This document shows positions 5,954-8,295 of a stretch of 8,295 bases of DNA, piece after piece (within the stretch, counting starts at the first letter, position 1; each line of letters starts with the position of its first letter). The DNA is from Alphaproteobacteria bacterium (GTDB lineage Bacteria > Pseudomonadota > Alphaproteobacteria > Rhizobiales > Aestuariivirgaceae). Made by a program: the position numbers and the translations under genes. The notes beneath the pieces were generated by a model. It saw nothing but the letters and a program-made list of their open reading frames with translations. It was not told where the DNA came from and ran no database searches. The stretch lies in contig JAJRRZ010000251.1 of NCBI GenBank assembly GCA_024279045.1, positions 1-8,295 of the forward strand, written 5' to 3'.

Positions 5954-7609
5954 CTACCAGCCAAAGAACTGGCGCGCGGCGGTGATGGGGCGGCGCAGCA
6001 GGTAGAAGCCTAGCGGCACACGCTCGCCGAACACCTGGGCAGAGCCGCGAAAGCCGATGCGCAACAGCTTGCGCGCCTGTTCCGGTGGCAGGGGATTGCC
6101 CTTGTCATCCAGCGGCTGGGCGACAAGGCGAAAGGCCAGCAGGCCGCCGGGGATTTCCTCGGCGTGGAAGCTGGCCCAGCGCACCTTGCCCTGAATGGCG
6201 TTGAGCGGGTCGGCATCGAGGAACACGCGCACGCGTCCACCCTCGGTGATGGCAATGGCATCGCCCACCGGCAGATCGATGCGGAAGGCAACGCGGGATG
6301 GATCGGCGATTTCCATGACCTTTTCGCCGGTCTGCACCGGGCGGCCCAGCCAGCGCTGGCGGTCGGCATAGATGGCGATGCCTGCGCTCATGGCCTTGAC
6401 GTTGACGCGGGCCAGCAGGCGCTCCGCGCGCTGGCGCTCGGCGCGGGCCAGTTGCAGCTCGGTTTGCGCCTCGGCCAGTTGCTGGCGGGCGCGCGGGTCG
6501 GCAAAGGCCGCCTTGCGCAGGGTGGCAAGGCGGGCAAGCGCCACTTGCTCGCGCTTCGCCGCCACTTCCGCCTCGGCCTTCAGGCGGGTGTCGTCGAAGC
6601 GGAACAGCACCTGCCCCTGCTTCACCGGCGTGTTGGGATCGACGAGGATGTCGGCGATGACGCCGTCCATCGGTGCGGTTACGGGAGTGGGATTGTCGGC
6701 CACCACCTCCACCGGGGCGATGGCGGTCATGTGAACGGGAAACAGCAGCAGTGCCAGCAGCAGCAGCGGCACCGCCCACATGGCCCAGCGTGGTGGACGC
6801 AGACGGGCCAGCGCGGAGCGCGGCTGCAGCGCGCGGATGGCATGGGCCACGGCGGCGGCCAGGCGCTCGGCAATGACGGCATCGGCCTCGCGCCAGGGCT
6901 CCGCGCGCATGAACATCAGCGCCGCGAAGGGCTGGCCCTCGGCATCGCGCAGGATGTGCCACAGCACATGCTGAAAGGCCCATTCCTTCAGGGCATCGGG
7001 CAAACCGTCGGCGGCGGCGGCCAGCGCCGGCAGATCACCGTGCAGCATATCCGGGCCGCCCTCCTTGCCGCCGCGGCGCAGCAGCTCGCTGGCGAAGCGC
7101 TCCAGCGCGCGCACCAGCGGGGCCTGCCTGTCCACCCGCGCCAGCCCGGAGAAAGCGGTGATGCGGGCCTTTCCGAGCTTGTCGAAACTGATGAAGACGG
7201 CCTGCGAGAAGGGGATGAGCTGGCGCAGCTCGTTGACGGCGAACAGCTCCACGGCGCGGCGGTCAGGCAGGGTGCGCAGAGTGCCCTCCAGTTGCAACAG
7301 AGTGGCAAGGCGCTCCGTGGCGTTGGCGGCGCTGCCGGCTGCGGCATTGGCGCTGGCATTGGCTCGGACGGTGGCTCCGGCATTGCCGGTATTGGCCTGG
7401 CCGCGTGGGCCGCCATTGCCATCGTGCGGGCCGTGGGGTGGCGGGGCGGACACTGACGCTTCACCAATGCCCTGCCCCGCCTGCTGGCTTGCCCCCTGCC
7501 CTGCCATGGCGTGGTCTCCACCGCCCGCCCCTGGCGCTGCTGGTGATTCCCCGGTCGCGTGTTGCTGTTGCTTGTGAGCCTGTTGCCGTGGCTGGCGCAT
7601 CTGCCTCAT
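5954..7609 (-). CDS. HlyD-family adaptor with cytoplasmic GAF-like domain
   Basis: From the ATG at 7609 (GGGA about 7 bases upstream; an in-frame GTG at 7636 lacks any site) the protein has 551 residues. Order: a disordered Gln/Gly/Ala/Pro-rich tail (1-96); a GAF-like domain (about 98-262: ERLATLLQLEGTLRTLPDRR, PFSQAVFISFDKLGKARITA, PFAALMFMRAEPW); one membrane helix (275-293, WAMWAVPLLLLALLLFPV) preceded by RPPR, which places the GAF part in the cytoplasm; and a periplasmic adaptor with first lipoyl half (VTAPMDGVIADILVDPNTPV), a helical hairpin (340-402), a second half (VKAMSAGIAIYADRQRWLG) and a beta-barrel. Such adaptors link an inner-membrane transporter to an outer-membrane channel; GAF domains usually sense small molecules or mediate contacts, so ligand-controlled export is an inference. 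It lies 44 bases after the truncated adaptor and 9 bases before the protease fusion. Confidence 0.85.
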   Translation of the reverse strand: MRQMRQPRQQAHKQQQHATGESPAAPGAGGGDHAMAGQGASQQAGQGIGEASVSAPPPHGPHDGNGGPRGQANTGNAGATVRANASANAAAGSAANATERLATLLQLEGTLRTLPDRRAVELFAVNELRQLIPFSQAVFISFDKLGKARITAFSGLARVDRQAPLVRALERFASELLRRGGKEGGPDMLHGDLPALAAAADGLPDALKEWAFQHVLWHILRDAEGQPFAALMFMRAEPWREADAVIAERLAAAVAHAIRALQPRSALARLRPPRWAMWAVPLLLLALLLFPVHMTAIAPVEVVADNPTPVTAPMDGVIADILVDPNTPVKQGQVLFRFDDTRLKAEAEVAAKREQVALARLATLRKAAFADPRARQQLAEAQTELQLARAERQRAERLLARVNVKAMSAGIAIYADRQRWLGRPVQTGEKVMEIADPSRVAFRIDLPVGDAIAITEGGRVRVFLDADPLNAIQGKVRWASFHAEEIPGGLLAFRLVAQPLDDKGNPLPPEQARKLLRIGFRGSAQVFGERVPLGFYLLRRPITAARQFFGW

Positions 7610-7653
7610 GATTTTTCCCGCTTGGTTGAAGTGCACCCGGATGGCCGTGATGC

Positions 7654-8163
7654 TCAGGCGCCACCGCCGGGCTTGCCGCTGTTACTGCTGTTGCCACTGG
7701 CTGTGCCGCGACGAGCCTGGGCGCGCGTGCCGAGAAAGCTGACTTGTCCGCTCATGCCGGGCTTGACCCGTGGTGGTGGCGTATCGACCACGCCATAGAC
7801 ACGCACGGTCTGCGAGACTTCATCGACCACCGCGCCGATGCGCATGACCTGCCCGCGTAGCTCCGTGCCCAGGCCATCGACGCGGAAGGTGAAGGCCTGC
7901 GAGGGGTTCAGCCAGCTCAGCCAGGCGGCGGGGACGATCATCTCCACCTCCAGCGGGCCGCGCTTGACGATGGTCAGCAGCCGCGTGCCGGGCTGCGGTG
8001 TTTCGGCAATGTCCACATGGCGCTCCACCACCCAGCCATCGAAGGGCGCACGCACCTTGCACTGCTGCACCTTCAGGCGGGCACGGCGTGCTTCCGCCGC
8101 GGCCTGCTCGGCTTCCGCCGCGGCAATGGCGGCATCGAGTCTGCCGGCGGCCTGATAGGACAC
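7654..8163 (-). pseudogene. RND/HlyD-type periplasmic adaptor, N-terminus lost to an insertion sequence
   Basis: What remains is the C-terminal 165 or so residues of a membrane-fusion protein: the second helix of the alpha-hairpin (AAGRLDAAIAAAEAEQAAAEA and on), the second lipoyl half (CKVRAPFDGWVVERHVDIAE, with the family RAPFDG motif), a beta-barrel (LEVEMIVPAAWLSWLNPSQ) and VKPGMSGQVSF near the end, then a Ser/Gly/Asn tail. Signal peptide or anchor, first lipoyl half and first helix are missing, where a complete adaptor of this kind has over 300 residues. The open frame upstream stops at an in-frame TGA inside the insertion sequence. A GTG at 8163-8161 could open it, but GGAGG touches that codon with no spacing, so translation is doubtful. 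It was the first visible gene of the three-gene export operon. The conserved remainder shows no frameshift, consistent with a recent loss. Confidence 0.8.
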
Positions 8164-8191
8164 CTCCGGAAACTGGGCATTTCAGTCGGAA

Positions 8192-8197
8192 TATGAT
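8192..8197 (+). promoter_or_regulatory. Candidate -10 box for the transposase
   Basis: TATGAT fits the sigma-70 -10 consensus at five of six bases and lies about 45 bases before the transposase start. The region 16-18 bases upstream shows no -35 match, so the promoter may be weak, as is common for insertion sequences. Confidence 0.3.
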
Positions 8198-8242
8198 TCA
8201 CTCCGGTGAGAAAGAAGCCTGAATCGCTGGAGGGATGTCAGA

Positions 8243-8295
8243 ATGAAGGGACAGAAGGGGTTCTGGGATTTTGAGCAGCGTCTGGAGGAGCTTTC
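8243..8295 (+). CDS. Transposase, IS5-like, first 17 codons
   Basis: The start of a gene that runs off the right edge. The translated part, MKGQKGFWDFEQRLEELS, has the FWDxxxRLxxLS opening that I associate with one group of IS5-family (DDE) transposases. GGAGGG at 8229-8234 lies eight bases before the ATG. The catalytic DDE residues are outside the window, so family assignment rests on the N-terminal pattern alone. Confidence 0.65.
   Translation, partial: MKGQKGFWDFEQRLEEL

Larger units (their letters stand above)
8158..8295 (+). mobile_element. Left end of an insertion sequence, probably IS5 family (right end outside the window)
   Basis: Adaptor coding sequence stops abruptly at about 8158, and from there the sequence is less GC-rich, shares no adaptor motif and leads into a transposase gene pointing rightwards. 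The outer end may begin GGACACCTCCGGAAA at 8158, next to TA or ATA as target duplication, but without the other end neither inverted repeat nor duplication can be proven; the boundary is good to perhaps 15 bases. The leader repeats CTCCGG (8164-8169 and 8201-8206). Confidence 0.7.

Noticed and set aside
2651..6013. A 1120-codon open frame on the plus strand with a long poly-arginine run
   Set aside because: It lies antisense to the alanine-repeat gene and the M50/HlyD gene. The arginine run is the GCC/GGC array read in the wrong frame, the composition is extreme and no domain is visible. Long antisense frames are expected at this GC content.
6164..7456. A 430-codon plus-strand frame opposite the GAF/HlyD gene
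   Set aside because: The minus strand carries clear GAF, membrane and lipoyl motifs over the same bases; the plus frame is Gly/Gln/His-rich noise.

Overview
This is a GC-rich window, strongly biased to G and C at codon third positions, and most likely from a member of the Pseudomonadota. An alphaproteobacterium is my best guess, because the uncharacterised alanine-repeat protein at 1980-3578 resembles a family I remember mainly from that class. No rRNA or tRNA is present to confirm this.

Layout, left to right. The 5' end of a metY-type sulfhydrylase gene runs off the left edge on the minus strand (1-285). About 290 bases without a convincing gene follow. Next comes a small gene for an exported protein on the minus strand (580 to about 876), divergent from a RarD/EamA-type permease on the plus strand (1021-1965). 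The permease converges, with only 14 bases between stop codons, on a 532-residue uncharacterised protein on the minus strand (1980-3578). That gene carries an in-frame GCC-rich tandem repeat and, beside it, a perfect 21-bp inverted repeat. A 155-base gap with a small hairpin separates it from an export-type operon, also on the minus strand and read from right to left: a periplasmic adaptor lacking its N-terminus (7654 to about 8160), a GAF-domain/HlyD adaptor (5954-7609) and a PqqD-like/M50 protease/HlyD fusion (3734-5944). At the right edge the first adaptor is interrupted by the left end of an insertion sequence, whose IS5-like transposase begins at 8243 on the plus strand.

The three export genes form the most interesting unit. 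All three encode lipoyl/beta-barrel adaptor modules like those that bridge an inner-membrane pump to a TolC-type outer-membrane channel, yet no ABC ATPase, RND pump or TolC gene is visible here. One adaptor carries a cytoplasmic GAF domain. Another is fused to an intramembrane zinc protease and to an N-terminal domain of the type that binds RiPP leader peptides. A plausible reading is a protease-coupled export machine for a peptide or protein substrate encoded outside the window. The insertion sequence has removed the N-terminus of the promoter-proximal visible gene and has probably cut the two intact genes off from their native promoter, so the system may be dead or re-wired in this strain.

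Stretches without genes: 286-579 holds the ribosome binding site and a weak candidate promoter for the metY-type gene and nothing else I can identify. The stretch 3579-3733 holds a hairpin, a 10-bp palindrome and a seven-codon mini-ORF overlapping the next start.
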